Shown here one piece after another: positions 23,711 to 31,952 of a stretch of 33,076 nt of DNA. The DNA is from an uncultured Bacteroidota bacterium (GTDB lineage: Bacteria; Bacteroidota; Bacteroidia; Chitinophagales; Saprospiraceae). Position numbers and translations under genes: made by a program. Every line of letters starts with the position of its first letter. Within the stretch, counting starts at the first letter, position 1. The stretch lies in NCBI GenBank assembly GCA_903933805.1, contig CAIZLM010000035.1, forward strand, positions 1-33,076, in the 5' to 3' direction. The notes below the pieces were generated by a model that worked only from the letters and a program-made list of their open reading frames with translations, ran no database searches and had not been told where the DNA came from.

Positions 23711-25189
23711 TTGGCTTCACAGCAGGCAGCACTCAAACTGAACGAAATAGACCGACAGTTGCTGGGCATTTACGTTGCCCTGACAACGTTGGGGTGGTTC
23801 TTAATCTTTTCCGTAACCTACAACGAAGATACGCCGTACGCTTTTTTCAACATGGGTACGCTGGCGGGCAAACAGTTGTTTTTTATCGTGTTCTGTTATG
23901 CCTTCATGTTTGTCATATTGCTCACAGACTGGTCTATTTGGCGCACATTTTCACTGCCTATTTATATTTTTACCCTGCTTTTGCTGCCGGGAACGCTGAT
24001 TTTTGGTCGGGAAGTAAACGGCGCCCACGCTTGGTATCAGTTTGGCGGATTCACCTTTCAGCCGTCGGAATTGGCCAAATTTGGCACCAGTTTGGCCCTG
24101 GCAGGGTATCTCAGCTCCTCCGGTGTTGATTTGCGGGAGTGGCGTAGCCAATTCATCTCTTTTCTTATTTTTTTACTGCCAGTTGCCGTAATTATGCTTC
24201 AAAGCGACACGGGCTCGGCGTTGGTTTTTTTCTCTTTTCTGCTGGCGTTGTACAGAGAAGGCCTCTCGCCCAGGTGGTACGTATTGGGCTTTGGCACCAC
24301 GGCATTGGTTGTGCTGGGCTTGATGTTTGATCAGCCCGCGTATGTGGTGGCCAGTCTCATTGGCTTTATGAACTACATCTTCATTGCCCGAATGCGGCGG
24401 AGAAATCAGGTATGGTGGGGCTTTTTTGTGCTGCTGATCCCGGTAACTTTTTGGTGGCAGACGATTTTCGAGTGGTTATTAGGGGCTGTGCATATACCCG
24501 TTACGGCGTTGGGAAACCCGCATTTATATGTGTTGCTTCCACACCTTGTCTTGTTTTTTCCGGTATTTTTCATCAACTACTTGAAAAAAAACAGCATTGT
24601 ACAGCGGCAGTTGCAGGTGTGGTTACTCATGTTGTCCTTGGCATCCGCCCTAGTGTTCGCCGCCAACTTTGCTTGTTACTCCGTGCTTGCGCCCCACCAG
24701 CAGCAACGCGTGAAAATTTGGTTGCGGCCAGGGGAGGCGGAGGCCAATGCCAAGGGCTCCGGCTACAACCTGATCCACTCCAAAATGGCCATCGGCGCAG
24801 GCGGTTTCTTCGGAAAAGGCCCCCTGCAAGGCAATATGACCAAATTGAAATATGTGCCAAAACAAAGCACCGATTATATTTTCTGTACCGTCGGGGAAGA
24901 GCACGGCTTTGTAGGCGTAACGTCTATGATCGTGTTGTTTCTGTGGCTGTTGTATCGTATTACCGTCATTGCTGAACGGCAACGATCCAACTTTTCCCGC
25001 GTGTACGCCTATTGCGTTGCCGGGATCGTCTTCATTCACTTCACCGTCAATGTGGGTATGACCATGGGCCTTTTGCCCACCATCGGTATTCCCCTGCCGT
25101 TCATCAGTTATGGGGGCTCATCGCTCATTGGATTTACGTTGCTGATCGCCGTTTTGCTCAAACTGGACAGCAACAGGAATCAAGCGTAG
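23711..25189 (+). CDS. rodA: Rod-shape-determining protein RodA (SEDS peptidoglycan glycosyltransferase)
   Basis: 492 residues, polytopic with about 10-12 membrane segments. SEDS proteins polymerise glycan strands from lipid II together with a class B PBP during cell elongation. Family motifs are NGAHAWYQFGGFTFQPSE (103-120, with conserved Glu120), LQSDTGSAL (163-171, holding Asp166), GSGYNLIHSKMAIGAGGFFGKG, KQSTDYIFCTVGEEHGFVG and the C-terminal PTIGIPLPFISYGGSS. It is longer than the roughly 370 residues of E. coli RodA because of extra hydrophobic segments in the middle (about 215-330), as often seen in Bacteroidota. An in-frame stop at 23693-23695 leaves TTG 23711 as the only reasonable start. 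RodA is favoured over FtsW by the overall pattern and the SPOR neighbour, not by a decisive residue. Confidence 0.88.
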   Translation: MASQQAALKLNEIDRQLLGIYVALTTLGWFLIFSVTYNEDTPYAFFNMGTLAGKQLFFIVFCYAFMFVILLTDWSIWRTFSLPIYIFTLLLLPGTLIFGREVNGAHAWYQFGGFTFQPSELAKFGTSLALAGYLSSSGVDLREWRSQFISFLIFLLPVAVIMLQSDTGSALVFFSFLLALYREGLSPRWYVLGFGTTALVVLGLMFDQPAYVVASLIGFMNYIFIARMRRRNQVWWGFFVLLIPVTFWWQTIFEWLLGAVHIPVTALGNPHLYVLLPHLVLFFPVFFINYLKKNSIVQRQLQVWLLMLSLASALVFAANFACYSVLAPHQQQRVKIWLRPGEAEANAKGSGYNLIHSKMAIGAGGFFGKGPLQGNMTKLKYVPKQSTDYIFCTVGEEHGFVGVTSMIVLFLWLLYRITVIAERQRSNFSRVYAYCVAGIVFIHFTVNVGMTMGLLPTIGIPLPFISYGGSSLIGFTLLIAVLLKLDSNRNQA

Positions 25190-25250
25190 AAAACTCCCCC
25201 CTTCCATCCACTATATTTTACCAACAAGCGCCCATTTCCGCCCATACACG

Positions 25251-26381
25251 TTGAAATTCTCCCTCCTACACACCGACCCGCAATCCCGCGCACGTGCCGG
25301 CCTGATCTCCACCGACCACGGGCAGATCGAAACTCCTATTTTCATGCCCGTCGGTACCGCAGCAACAGTGAAAGCGGTACACCAACACGAGCTACGCCAT
25401 GATATACACGCTCAAATATGCCTTGGCAATACCTATCACCTCTACCTAAGGCCCGGCCTCGACGTGCTGCGTGCAGCCGGTGGAATCCACGGCTTCAACG
25501 GGTGGAATGGCCCGGTGCTGACCGATAGCGGCGGCTTTCAGGTGTACTCCCTGGCACATCGACGAAAAATTAAGGAAGAAGGCGTAACGTTTCAGAGCCA
25601 TATTGACGGGTCAAAACACACCTTCACCCCTGAAAATGTGATGGATATTCAGCGCGTTATCGGCGCAGATATCATCATGGCTTTCGATGAATGTACCCCC
25701 TACCCCTGTGACTTCAAGTACGCCGAAAAATCATTGGGGCTTACCCACCGCTGGTTGGCGCGTTGTATCGATCGTTTCGACAACACAGAACCCCTCTATG
25801 GACACGCCCAAACGCTTTTCCCCATTGTCCAAGGCAGTACCTACCCCGAATTGAGAAAAATTTCCGCCGAAACGGTGGCCGCTTTCGGGCGGGAAGGCAA
25901 TGCCATTGGCGGTCTCTCGGTGGGGGAACCAGCAGAGGATATGTACGCCATGACCGAGGTGGTAACCGACATTCTGCCGCTCGACAAACCACGCTACCTC
26001 ATGGGTGTAGGCACCCCGGAAAACATCCTGGAAAGTATTGCGCGGGGTATTGATATGTTCGACTGCGTGATGCCCACCAGAAATGCCAGACACGGCTTAT
26101 TGTACACCGCAGAGGGTATTATCAACATCAAAAACAAACGCTGGCAGCACGATTTTTCTCCCATCGACGCCAATAGCCCTGCTCCCACCAGCCGTCTCCA
26201 CACCAAAGCTTACCTACGACACCTCTTTATCAGCGGTGAAATTGTCGCCATGCAGCTCGCAACGCTCCAAAACCTGGCATTTTACCTCTGGCTTGTGCAG
26301 GAAGCCAGAAACCGTATCCTCGATGGCACGTTTTTAACTTGGAAAAATGATATGGTCAAAAACGTGCGCCAACGGTTGTAA
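25251..26381 (+). CDS. tgt: tRNA-guanine(34) transglycosylase (queuosine biosynthesis)
   Basis: 376 residues, full length. Tgt exchanges guanine-34 of GUN-anticodon tRNAs for preQ1. Recognition rests on SRARAGLISTDHG, CLGNTYHLYLRPG, LTDSGGFQVYSL with the catalytic Asp92, GGLSVGEP, MGVGTPENILE and MFDCVMPTRNARHG with the nucleophilic Asp near 271. The C-terminal zinc site of characterised bacterial enzymes (C-x-C-x2-C and a His 26 residues later) is absent: the aligned positions are Ser309, Ala311, Ser314 and Gln340, with spacing exactly conserved. I believe loss of these ligands is common in Bacteroidota Tgt but cannot check it here. The start is TTG 25251, matching the family's MKFxLLxTDPxSRARAG opening. 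It lies 61 bases after rodA and may share its transcript. Element E7 follows the stop. Confidence 0.95.
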   Translation: MKFSLLHTDPQSRARAGLISTDHGQIETPIFMPVGTAATVKAVHQHELRHDIHAQICLGNTYHLYLRPGLDVLRAAGGIHGFNGWNGPVLTDSGGFQVYSLAHRRKIKEEGVTFQSHIDGSKHTFTPENVMDIQRVIGADIIMAFDECTPYPCDFKYAEKSLGLTHRWLARCIDRFDNTEPLYGHAQTLFPIVQGSTYPELRKISAETVAAFGREGNAIGGLSVGEPAEDMYAMTEVVTDILPLDKPRYLMGVGTPENILESIARGIDMFDCVMPTRNARHGLLYTAEGIINIKNKRWQHDFSPIDANSPAPTSRLHTKAYLRHLFISGEIVAMQLATLQNLAFYLWLVQEARNRILDGTFLTWKNDMVKNVRQRL

Positions 26382-26394
26382 CTTGATCCAAAAC

Positions 26395-26488
26395 GCAACG
26401 GGTTAAGTGGCACGCTGTCTGCCCAAAAAGTCCCATGCCCCGAAACGAAGCAGCTTTTTTGCCTCAGACGGCGTGCCAACCAACCAAT
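26395..26488. repeat. Dispersed palindromic repeat, family E, short copy (E7)
   Basis: About 94 bases beginning CGCAACGGGTTAAGTGGCACG and ending GCCAACCAACCAATT, with the GCCTCAGACGGCGTGCC box matching the right half of E6. It fills the gap between the convergent tgt and GyrI-like genes. Confidence 0.6.
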
Positions 26489-26494
26489 TACTAT

Positions 26495-26968
26495 CTATAC
26501 GATGGGCACCCAAATTTCCTCCACCGCATCCGGATCATCCAGCCGATAATCCGCCCCAAATATGTCAAAATGCGGCCTTTCATCAACACGGTAACCAGCC
26601 GTGGGTACCCATGTTTCAAAAATATATTGTGCCGTTTGTGCGTAACCACTCGACAGCCCTCGGTGCACGAAAACAGCATACAGGCCGGCCGGCAGGGTAA
26701 GTACCGCCATGTCTTCCGGTATGCTGTTCATGTTGCTGACCGCTACCGCCGCCCATTTCTCAAAAAGGGTGTTCGGGGTAAATGTTTCAAAGGTGGTCCC
26801 TGCTTCGTACACATGCACGGAATAGAAATCCGTGTCCAGTCGGTTTTCAATGGTTTTTACCCTGGGTTTGAACCGCTTCCAAAGGAGGCTGGGATCTGCG
26901 GAAAGTGTTGTTTGAATCCGCATCCCAACCAGTATTCTTGGTTCTAATGCGACAATCGTAGGCTCCAT
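26495..26968 (-). CDS. GyrI-like / AraC effector-binding domain protein
   Basis: 157 residues making up a single GyrI-like (SOUL-fold) small-molecule-binding domain, with no DNA-binding part. The pattern fits the family: an opening beta strand (EPTIVALEPRILVGMRI), a long helix containing LWKRFKPRVKTIENRL, a VHVYE strand, a second half with MAVLTLPAGLYAVFVHRG and ETWVPTAGYRVDERPHFDIFG, and a terminal EEIWVPI strand. Members bind hydrophobic or cationic compounds as stand-alone sensors or sequestering proteins; the ligand here is unknown. It lies 33 bases downstream of the SSS transporter on the same strand, so it may be co-transcribed. It starts at ATG 26968. Confidence 0.82.
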   Translation of the reverse strand: MEPTIVALEPRILVGMRIQTTLSADPSLLWKRFKPRVKTIENRLDTDFYSVHVYEAGTTFETFTPNTLFEKWAAVAVSNMNSIPEDMAVLTLPAGLYAVFVHRGLSSGYAQTAQYIFETWVPTAGYRVDERPHFDIFGADYRLDDPDAVEEIWVPIV

Positions 26969-27001
26969 TTTGATTGTTTTATGTGTTGAAGCATATTGTT
27001 A

Positions 27002-28624
27002 TCAACGGTACCACCACACCACCGCAAAGGTGACCACCAGTAGAATGATCGCCAAAGTACGGTAGTTTTGGTACCACGGTAATCCGCGTAAGGCAGCGGA
27101 ATCTTCTTCGTAAACTTGGTTGTTCCAAGTCATTCCGATGATTTTATCGGCAGGCGGAGGCGCCGTACTCAGGCTTACCACTACCTGAACCGCAGCACAG
27201 ATGGCCAGGATAATGGGTGCTTTGACCAGAAAATGTACGCTGTTCCAGTCTGGCAGAAGTTCATACACCTGGCTTGCCACAGTTACCAACGCGATGACCA
27301 ACCCCACCATCAGGGCTGCAAAAGCACCGTCGGCGTTGGCACGCTTCCAGAACAGCCCAAGGAGAAAAATGGCAACCACCGGCGGGCTGATGAGGGCCAA
27401 AACACCTTGCATATAGTTCATCAGCGATTCAAAATTGGCAATTTGGGGCGCCCAAGCAACGGTGATGCACATGAAAACGACCGTGGCAATCTGACCGGAA
27501 CGCACCAACCCTTTTGAGTCCATGTCGGGACGAAATTTTTGTACAAAATCCATGGTGACCAACGTAGAAGCCGAGTTGAGGGTCGCGCTTACCGCAGAGG
27601 CCATCGCAGCCAAAAAACCAGCCACAATCAGCCCGATGAGCCCAACGGGCAAAAGGTCAAATACCAGGGTCGGGTAGGCGCCATCAGAGAAGTTTTTCAG
27701 TTGCCCGGCATACATTTCCTGTAGGTTTGGATACAGTTTCAAGGCTGCAACGCCTGGAATCACCAAGAGAAAAAGTATGGGTATTTTCAGGAGCGCAGCA
27801 AAAAGAGCGCCTTTTCTGGCCTCATTGGCGTTTCTGGCGCTGAGTGCCCGCTGTACGATAAACTGGTTGTTGCACCAGAAATAAAAGCCCAACAGTGGCA
27901 CCCCAAACAACAATCCCTGCCAAGGCATATCGGGGTTGTCGGAGGGTTGTACAAGGTGCATATAGGAAGGGTCTTTGGCCGTCGCATGTGCCACAATGGC
28001 ATCGTAGCCGCCTGCTTTGTCGTACACAATAAAGGCCAGGATGACGGCCGAAATCAACAGAATCACGGTGTTCACCATCTCTGTCCGCATCACCGACGAC
28101 AGTCCGCCAAAAATGGTATAACCCGCCGCAAAAATTGCCAACAGGCTAACAATCACGAGGGTATTGGCTTCAGGATAAACCAATTTTGCAATTACCACGC
28201 CGGCAAACAGCGTGCCCGCAGTGTCAATGAAAATATTTCCCACCAAGGTGATGAAGGAAAAATAGTACCGAGACCGAACATCATACCTTTTTTCGAAAAA
28301 TTCCGGCATCGTATAAACCTTGGACTTTAAGTAAAAAGGCAAGATGAACATACAAAAAAATGCCAGCACAATGGAGGCCATCCACTCGTAATTAAAAAAC
28401 ACAATACCGCCCTTGTAGGCGCCGCCAGTGATGGCAATGAGTGAATTGGAAGAAATATTGGCTGAAAACATGGATATGCCAATCACATACCATGGCATAT
28501 TGCGGCCCGCCAGGAAATACTCTTCTGAGCTGCCCGCTTTGCGATGGTAAAATCCATACGCTACAATGGCCGTGATGTACCCGACGATGATGACCAAATC
28601 AATGGTTGACAATGTGAAATTCAT
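27002..28624 (-). CDS. Sodium:solute symporter family (SSS/SGLT) transporter
   Basis: 540 residues, with about 14 hydrophobic segments. The N-terminus (LSTIDLVIIVGYITAIVAYG, then GSSEEYFLAGRNMPWYVIGI) and the FSANISSNSLIAITGGAYKGG segment are classic SGLT-like features; GYTIFGGLSSVMRTEMVNT and the AAMASAVSATLNSASTLVTMD segment belong to the Na+ binding region. This subfamily usually imports a sugar or similar solute with sodium. The GFYFWCNNQFIVQRALSARN segment resembles glucose/galactose-type members, so a sugar is likely but unproven. Inner membrane. The GyrI-like gene follows at 33 bases. The start ATG at 28624 directly precedes a typical first membrane helix. No TAnnTTTG box is evident upstream. 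Confidence 0.88.
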   Translation of the reverse strand: MNFTLSTIDLVIIVGYITAIVAYGFYHRKAGSSEEYFLAGRNMPWYVIGISMFSANISSNSLIAITGGAYKGGIVFFNYEWMASIVLAFFCMFILPFYLKSKVYTMPEFFEKRYDVRSRYYFSFITLVGNIFIDTAGTLFAGVVIAKLVYPEANTLVIVSLLAIFAAGYTIFGGLSSVMRTEMVNTVILLISAVILAFIVYDKAGGYDAIVAHATAKDPSYMHLVQPSDNPDMPWQGLLFGVPLLGFYFWCNNQFIVQRALSARNANEARKGALFAALLKIPILFLLVIPGVAALKLYPNLQEMYAGQLKNFSDGAYPTLVFDLLPVGLIGLIVAGFLAAMASAVSATLNSASTLVTMDFVQKFRPDMDSKGLVRSGQIATVVFMCITVAWAPQIANFESLMNYMQGVLALISPPVVAIFLLGLFWKRANADGAFAALMVGLVIALVTVASQVYELLPDWNSVHFLVKAPIILAICAAVQVVVSLSTAPPPADKIIGMTWNNQVYEEDSAALRGLPWYQNYRTLAIILLVVTFAVVWWYR

Positions 28625-28715
28625 AGATAGTAAGTAGGTTGGTGAAGGAAAATCGCTTGGTTATTATGTTGGCAATCGCGAGCAATGTTACGGGTTATTC
28701 AGATTCTATTCTTCC

Positions 28716-28723
28716 TACCTTTG
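28716..28723 (+). promoter_or_regulatory. Bacteroidota promoter of purK
   Basis: TACCTTTG exactly matches TAnnTTTG and ends 4 bases before the ATG at 28728, giving an essentially leaderless transcript. Confidence 0.65.
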
Positions 28724-28727
28724 CAGC

Positions 28728-29903
28728 ATGTTTTCTACCACTAAAAAAATTGGCATTCTCGGCGGCGGCCAACTGGGTAAAATGCTCTGTCTCGCAGCGG
28801 CCAACTGGGATTTTAAAACCTATATCCTCGATCCTACCCCAGGCTGCCCCGCCAGTCAGGTCTGTACGGAAAGTACCATAGGCGATTTCAATCATTACGA
28901 CGACGTCATGGCTTTCGGCCTCGACAAAGATCTGATCACGATTGAGATCGAACACGTCAACACCGATGCCTTGCGGGCCTTGCAACGCATGGGGAAAATC
29001 GTGCACCCATCCCCCGATGTATTGGACATCATAAAAGACAAAGGGTTACAGAAGTTGTTTTATCAGAAGAACGGTATTCCCACCGCGGATTTCGAACTTT
29101 TCGACGATGAAAATGCCCTGCGGGAGGCCATTGTTTCCGGTCGCTGGCCGCTACCGCTGGTTCAAAAAACACGTACCGCCGGGTATGATGGGAAAGGGGT
29201 GGCGGTCCTGCGTACGCTGCAAGACTTGGAAACCAAGTTGCTGCCTGGACCTTGCCTGGCCGAAGTGTTGGCCGATATACAGGTGGAAATAGCCGTGATT
29301 GCTGCGCAAAACCCTGCTGGCGATGTGGCGGTATTCCCCGCCGTGGAGATGGATTTTCATCCAGAAGCCAACCTCGTCGAGTTCTTACTTTGTCCGGCAC
29401 GCGTATCGTCGCTCGTGGAGGCCGAAGCAGAGGCCCTCGCCGAGCGCGTCATTCGAACCCTGCACCTATGCGGGCTGCTGGCCGTGGAAATGTTTCTCAC
29501 GCCCGCTGGAGAACTGCTGGTCAACGAATGTGCCCCACGCCCCCACAACAGTGGTCACCACACCATCGACAGTGCCATCACAAGTCAGTTTGAACAACAC
29601 CTGCGGGCAATCATGGATTTGCCGCTCGGCGCAGGTACCCAAAAAGTGGCCGCCGCTGTCATGATAAACCTCCTCGGGGAAGCAGGACACAAGGGCCCGG
29701 TTCACTATGAAGGCGCAGCGCAATGCCTGGCACTCGAGGGCGTACACCTGCACCTCTATGGGAAGGCGCTGACTTCGCCTTTCCGCAAGATGGGACACGC
29801 AACCATCACAGCCGACTCGGTGGAATTGGCCATCAAAAAAGCCGACTTCGTCAAACACCACCTCAAAGTGGTGGCCATGGAGCCGCTTCTGCTTAACCGT
29901 TGA
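28728..29903 (+). CDS. purK: 5-(carboxyamino)imidazole ribonucleotide synthase
   Basis: 391 residues. PurK converts AIR, bicarbonate and ATP to N5-CAIR in purine synthesis. The N-terminal preATP-grasp domain begins IGILGGGQLGKM (8-19). The ATP-grasp domain shows QKTRTAGYDGKGV (about 146-158), the metal-binding EVLADIQVEIAV region and the C-terminal catalytic signature NECAPRPHNSGHHTID (about 266-281). The C-terminal domain carries HLYGKALTSPFRKMGHATI. The length matches Bacteroidota PurK. It starts with ATG right behind a TACCTTTG promoter box. The cyclase gene follows with 14 bases between stop and start, a probable two-gene operon. Confidence 0.96.
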   Translation: MFSTTKKIGILGGGQLGKMLCLAAANWDFKTYILDPTPGCPASQVCTESTIGDFNHYDDVMAFGLDKDLITIEIEHVNTDALRALQRMGKIVHPSPDVLDIIKDKGLQKLFYQKNGIPTADFELFDDENALREAIVSGRWPLPLVQKTRTAGYDGKGVAVLRTLQDLETKLLPGPCLAEVLADIQVEIAVIAAQNPAGDVAVFPAVEMDFHPEANLVEFLLCPARVSSLVEAEAEALAERVIRTLHLCGLLAVEMFLTPAGELLVNECAPRPHNSGHHTIDSAITSQFEQHLRAIMDLPLGAGTQKVAAAVMINLLGEAGHKGPVHYEGAAQCLALEGVHLHLYGKALTSPFRKMGHATITADSVELAIKKADFVKHHLKVVAMEPLLLNR

Positions 29904-29917
29904 ATATTGCCCAGCCT

Positions 29918-30667
29918 ATGAAAATTATGTTTCAACATGGTGGAAAAAACTATACGGCTGACCTTGCGCTGCCGATAGACCTTTCGATTCCACTTCGCGA
30001 TGGCGCAGAGAACCCCAATTGCTTCTGGGCGCCCATGCCCGAATTTGAGCCGGTGGTGGCAGGAGATTTTATCGGCAGTACGGCCAGCGGAGGCGTTGTG
30101 AACTTTTTTAACATCCGGATCAATCCCCATGGCAATGGCACGCACACCGAATGTGTCGGCCATATTGCCCAAGAGCGGTATGTACTCCGAAATTGCCTGT
30201 TGCAACACCATTTTATGGCAAATATTGTCCGTGTTGAGCCACGTTTGACCGCCGAGGGCGACCTTGTTGTTTTTCGCGATCAATTGGAAGCGGTGTGGGC
30301 AAACAATGGTGCAGAAGCCCTCATTGTCCGGACAATACCCAATGAGCCGTCCAAAATGAAAGCCCAGTGGTCGGGCACCAATCCCCCCTATGTTCACCAT
30401 GAAGCACTTCAATGGCTGGCAGAAATCAATGTACAACACCTGCTGCTCGATCTTCCTTCCGTGGACCGAGAGGAGGATGGCGGCCAGTTGCTGGGGCACC
30501 GGGCTTTTTGGCAGTACCCGCACAACGTGCGAACCCACTGTACCATCACAGAACTGATTTTTGTGCCCCAGCACGTGCCCGACGGACAATACCTGCTCAA
30601 CCTGCAAACAACCTCGCTCGACCTCGATGTAAGCCCCTCAAAACCGGTTGTCTTTGCCCTCACGTGA
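29918..30667 (+). CDS. Cyclase-family (kynurenine formamidase-like) metal-dependent hydrolase
   Basis: 249 residues with one cyclase (PF04199-type) domain: LPIDLSIPLRDG at the N-terminus, then the metal-binding region INPHGNGTHTECVGHI (about 69-84), HLLLDLPSVDREEDGG and a C-terminal IFVPQHVPDGQYLLNLQ. Characterised relatives hydrolyse N-formylkynurenine or cyclic amides with a zinc or manganese site of the form HxGTHxD. Here it reads H-G-N-G-T-H-T-E (His71, His76, Glu78), so the substrate may differ and is not assigned. ATG 29918 is preferred over the TTG at 29900 that overlaps the purK stop. It is probably translated from the purK transcript and is convergent with the BASS transporter (8 bases between stops). 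Confidence 0.82.
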   Translation: MKIMFQHGGKNYTADLALPIDLSIPLRDGAENPNCFWAPMPEFEPVVAGDFIGSTASGGVVNFFNIRINPHGNGTHTECVGHIAQERYVLRNCLLQHHFMANIVRVEPRLTAEGDLVVFRDQLEAVWANNGAEALIVRTIPNEPSKMKAQWSGTNPPYVHHEALQWLAEINVQHLLLDLPSVDREEDGGQLLGHRAFWQYPHNVRTHCTITELIFVPQHVPDGQYLLNLQTTSLDLDVSPSKPVVFALT

Positions 30668-30675
30668 GGAAAGTC

Positions 30676-31569
30676 CTACACGGGACCGTCTTTTAATTTT
30701 TGTGCCCGATTGGCCACGTAGGCGAAAATACAGGCTGTCCAGAAAGAATACAGCGAGTACACCAAGGCCGGCTTTACCATTTCCTGGTTGCCCAACATAT
30801 TGCTGGCAATGAGAAAGGCGAGTGTGGTATTCTGTACCCCGCTTTCCATGGCCGCTGTGATCCGCGAAGCATGCGGCAGGCCCATGTACTGCATGAAAAA
30901 ATAACCAAAAAACAAGCAACTGGCGTTCTGAAGCAGTGCATAAGGCGTAATAAGCAAAAAATCTTCGTAACTTAGCCCCGATCCCCCGTGCTGCTTGCCT
31001 GCAAACAACTTGATGGTGAACACAACAGCAAGCAATGCCAACATGACGTACTTGGAAGGAATACTGATTTTGGCCGCCGTACGGGGAAATCGCCGTCGAA
31101 TGAGAATGCCCAGTGTTGCAGGAATAATCGTAATGAAAAATATGTGCCCCACCGTGTCCCAAAAAGGTAGGTGTAAGTCGCTGGATTTACCCAAAAAAAC
31201 ACGCAAACCAAGGTTGACCACCACCGGAATCGAAAACAACGTAAGCAAACTGTTTACAGACGTGAGCGACAAGGATAGGGCCACGTTGCCCTTCCACAAA
31301 TAGGTGAGAAAACCAGAGGTTGCACCGCCGGGACTGGCCGCCAAAATGATGAGGCCAACTTTAATTTCATCAGGAATGGGCGCCAACAGGCTTATGGTAA
31401 ATGCTATGACGGGTAAGCCCACCATTTGAACGCTCAATCCCGTGAAAAATGCCCTGGGGTGACGAATCACGCGCTTGAAGTCGGAGAAGGTGAGTGAAAG
31501 GCCTACGCCAAACATCACCAACCCCAAAACGATACCAACAGCAAGATCAACGAGGATAGTGGGTGACAA
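30676..31569 (-). CDS. Bile acid:sodium symporter family (BASS) transporter
   Basis: 297 residues, with about 9-10 hydrophobic segments and the inverted-repeat architecture of the family. Sodium- and substrate-site motifs are seen as LAASPGGATSGF (about 77-88) in the first crossover region and ITAAMESGVQNTTLAFLIA in the second (the Glu-x3-Gln-Asn cluster). Bacterial BASS proteins carry varied organic anions; the substrate is not inferable here. The best start is TTG 31569: an in-frame stop lies about 14 codons upstream and no ATG intervenes. Inner membrane. It stands alone on this strand. Confidence 0.85.
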   Translation of the reverse strand: MSPTILVDLAVGIVLGLVMFGVGLSLTFSDFKRVIRHPRAFFTGLSVQMVGLPVIAFTISLLAPIPDEIKVGLIILAASPGGATSGFLTYLWKGNVALSLSLTSVNSLLTLFSIPVVVNLGLRVFLGKSSDLHLPFWDTVGHIFFITIIPATLGILIRRRFPRTAAKISIPSKYVMLALLAVVFTIKLFAGKQHGGSGLSYEDFLLITPYALLQNASCLFFGYFFMQYMGLPHASRITAAMESGVQNTTLAFLIASNMLGNQEMVKPALVYSLYSFWTACIFAYVANRAQKLKDGPV

Positions 31570-31769
31570 TGTTTTTTCGGGATTCAGGGTTTCAAGGTGC
31601 TATCGTTCTCTTTCAATTTTTGTGAGCCAGGATTTTGATGTTTTCTAACAACCACCATTTAACCCTTCATGCCACCACATGCAATTGTCCATACATATAC
31701 CTCGCTGAAAACCACCACAAATGTAAGGAGTGCTTGTTGCATCTCAAGCCGCGGATCGCGTTAATTCTT
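31570..31769. other. Divergent intergenic region, no gene seen
   Basis: The first 200 bases of the 383-base gap between the BASS and RMD1-like genes contain no convincing motif. An open frame from 31635 runs into the RMD1-like gene, but its N-terminal part is unlike any protein I know and crosses element E8. Confidence 0.5.
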
Positions 31770-31920
31770 TGTAACTGCGTCTGCGACCAAAAAGTAGCTA
31801 TTTTTTGCCAGACTTCGCAGATTTTTGCAGGCCGTAGCCTCGCTATCGTCAAAAAAATCTGCGAAGTAGTACGGAAAATGGCCCTTATTGTGCCAGAGCG
31901 CGCGCCTCCAACCAGTTACA
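31770..31920. repeat. Dispersed palindromic repeat, family E, near-full copy in reverse orientation (E8)
   Basis: About 151 bases from TGTAACTGCGTCTGCGACC to CCAACCAGTTACA. It closely matches the reverse complement of E6, including GCTATTTTTTGCCAGAC and the AATCTGCGAAGTA stretch, with a deletion of about 12 bases next to the left terminus. It ends 32 bases before the RMD1-like ATG. Confidence 0.7.
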
Positions 31921-31935
31921 ACCCTTTATTCCACC

Positions 31936-31943
31936 TACTTTTA
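31936..31943 (+). promoter_or_regulatory. Possible promoter of the RMD1-like gene
   Basis: TACTTTTA matches TAnnTTTG at 7 of 8 positions and ends 9 bases before the ATG at 31953, a spacing like those of uvrB and the Ig-like lipoprotein. Confidence 0.3.
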
Positions 31944-31952
31944 CCATTGACC

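Noticed and set aside
29756-30607. A 283-codon minus-strand frame
   Set aside because: Antisense to purK and the cyclase gene, both of which have clear family motifs on the plus strand.
31635-31952. N-terminal extension of the RMD1-like protein by about 106 codons
   Set aside because: It runs through repeat E8; the family start fits ATG 31953.
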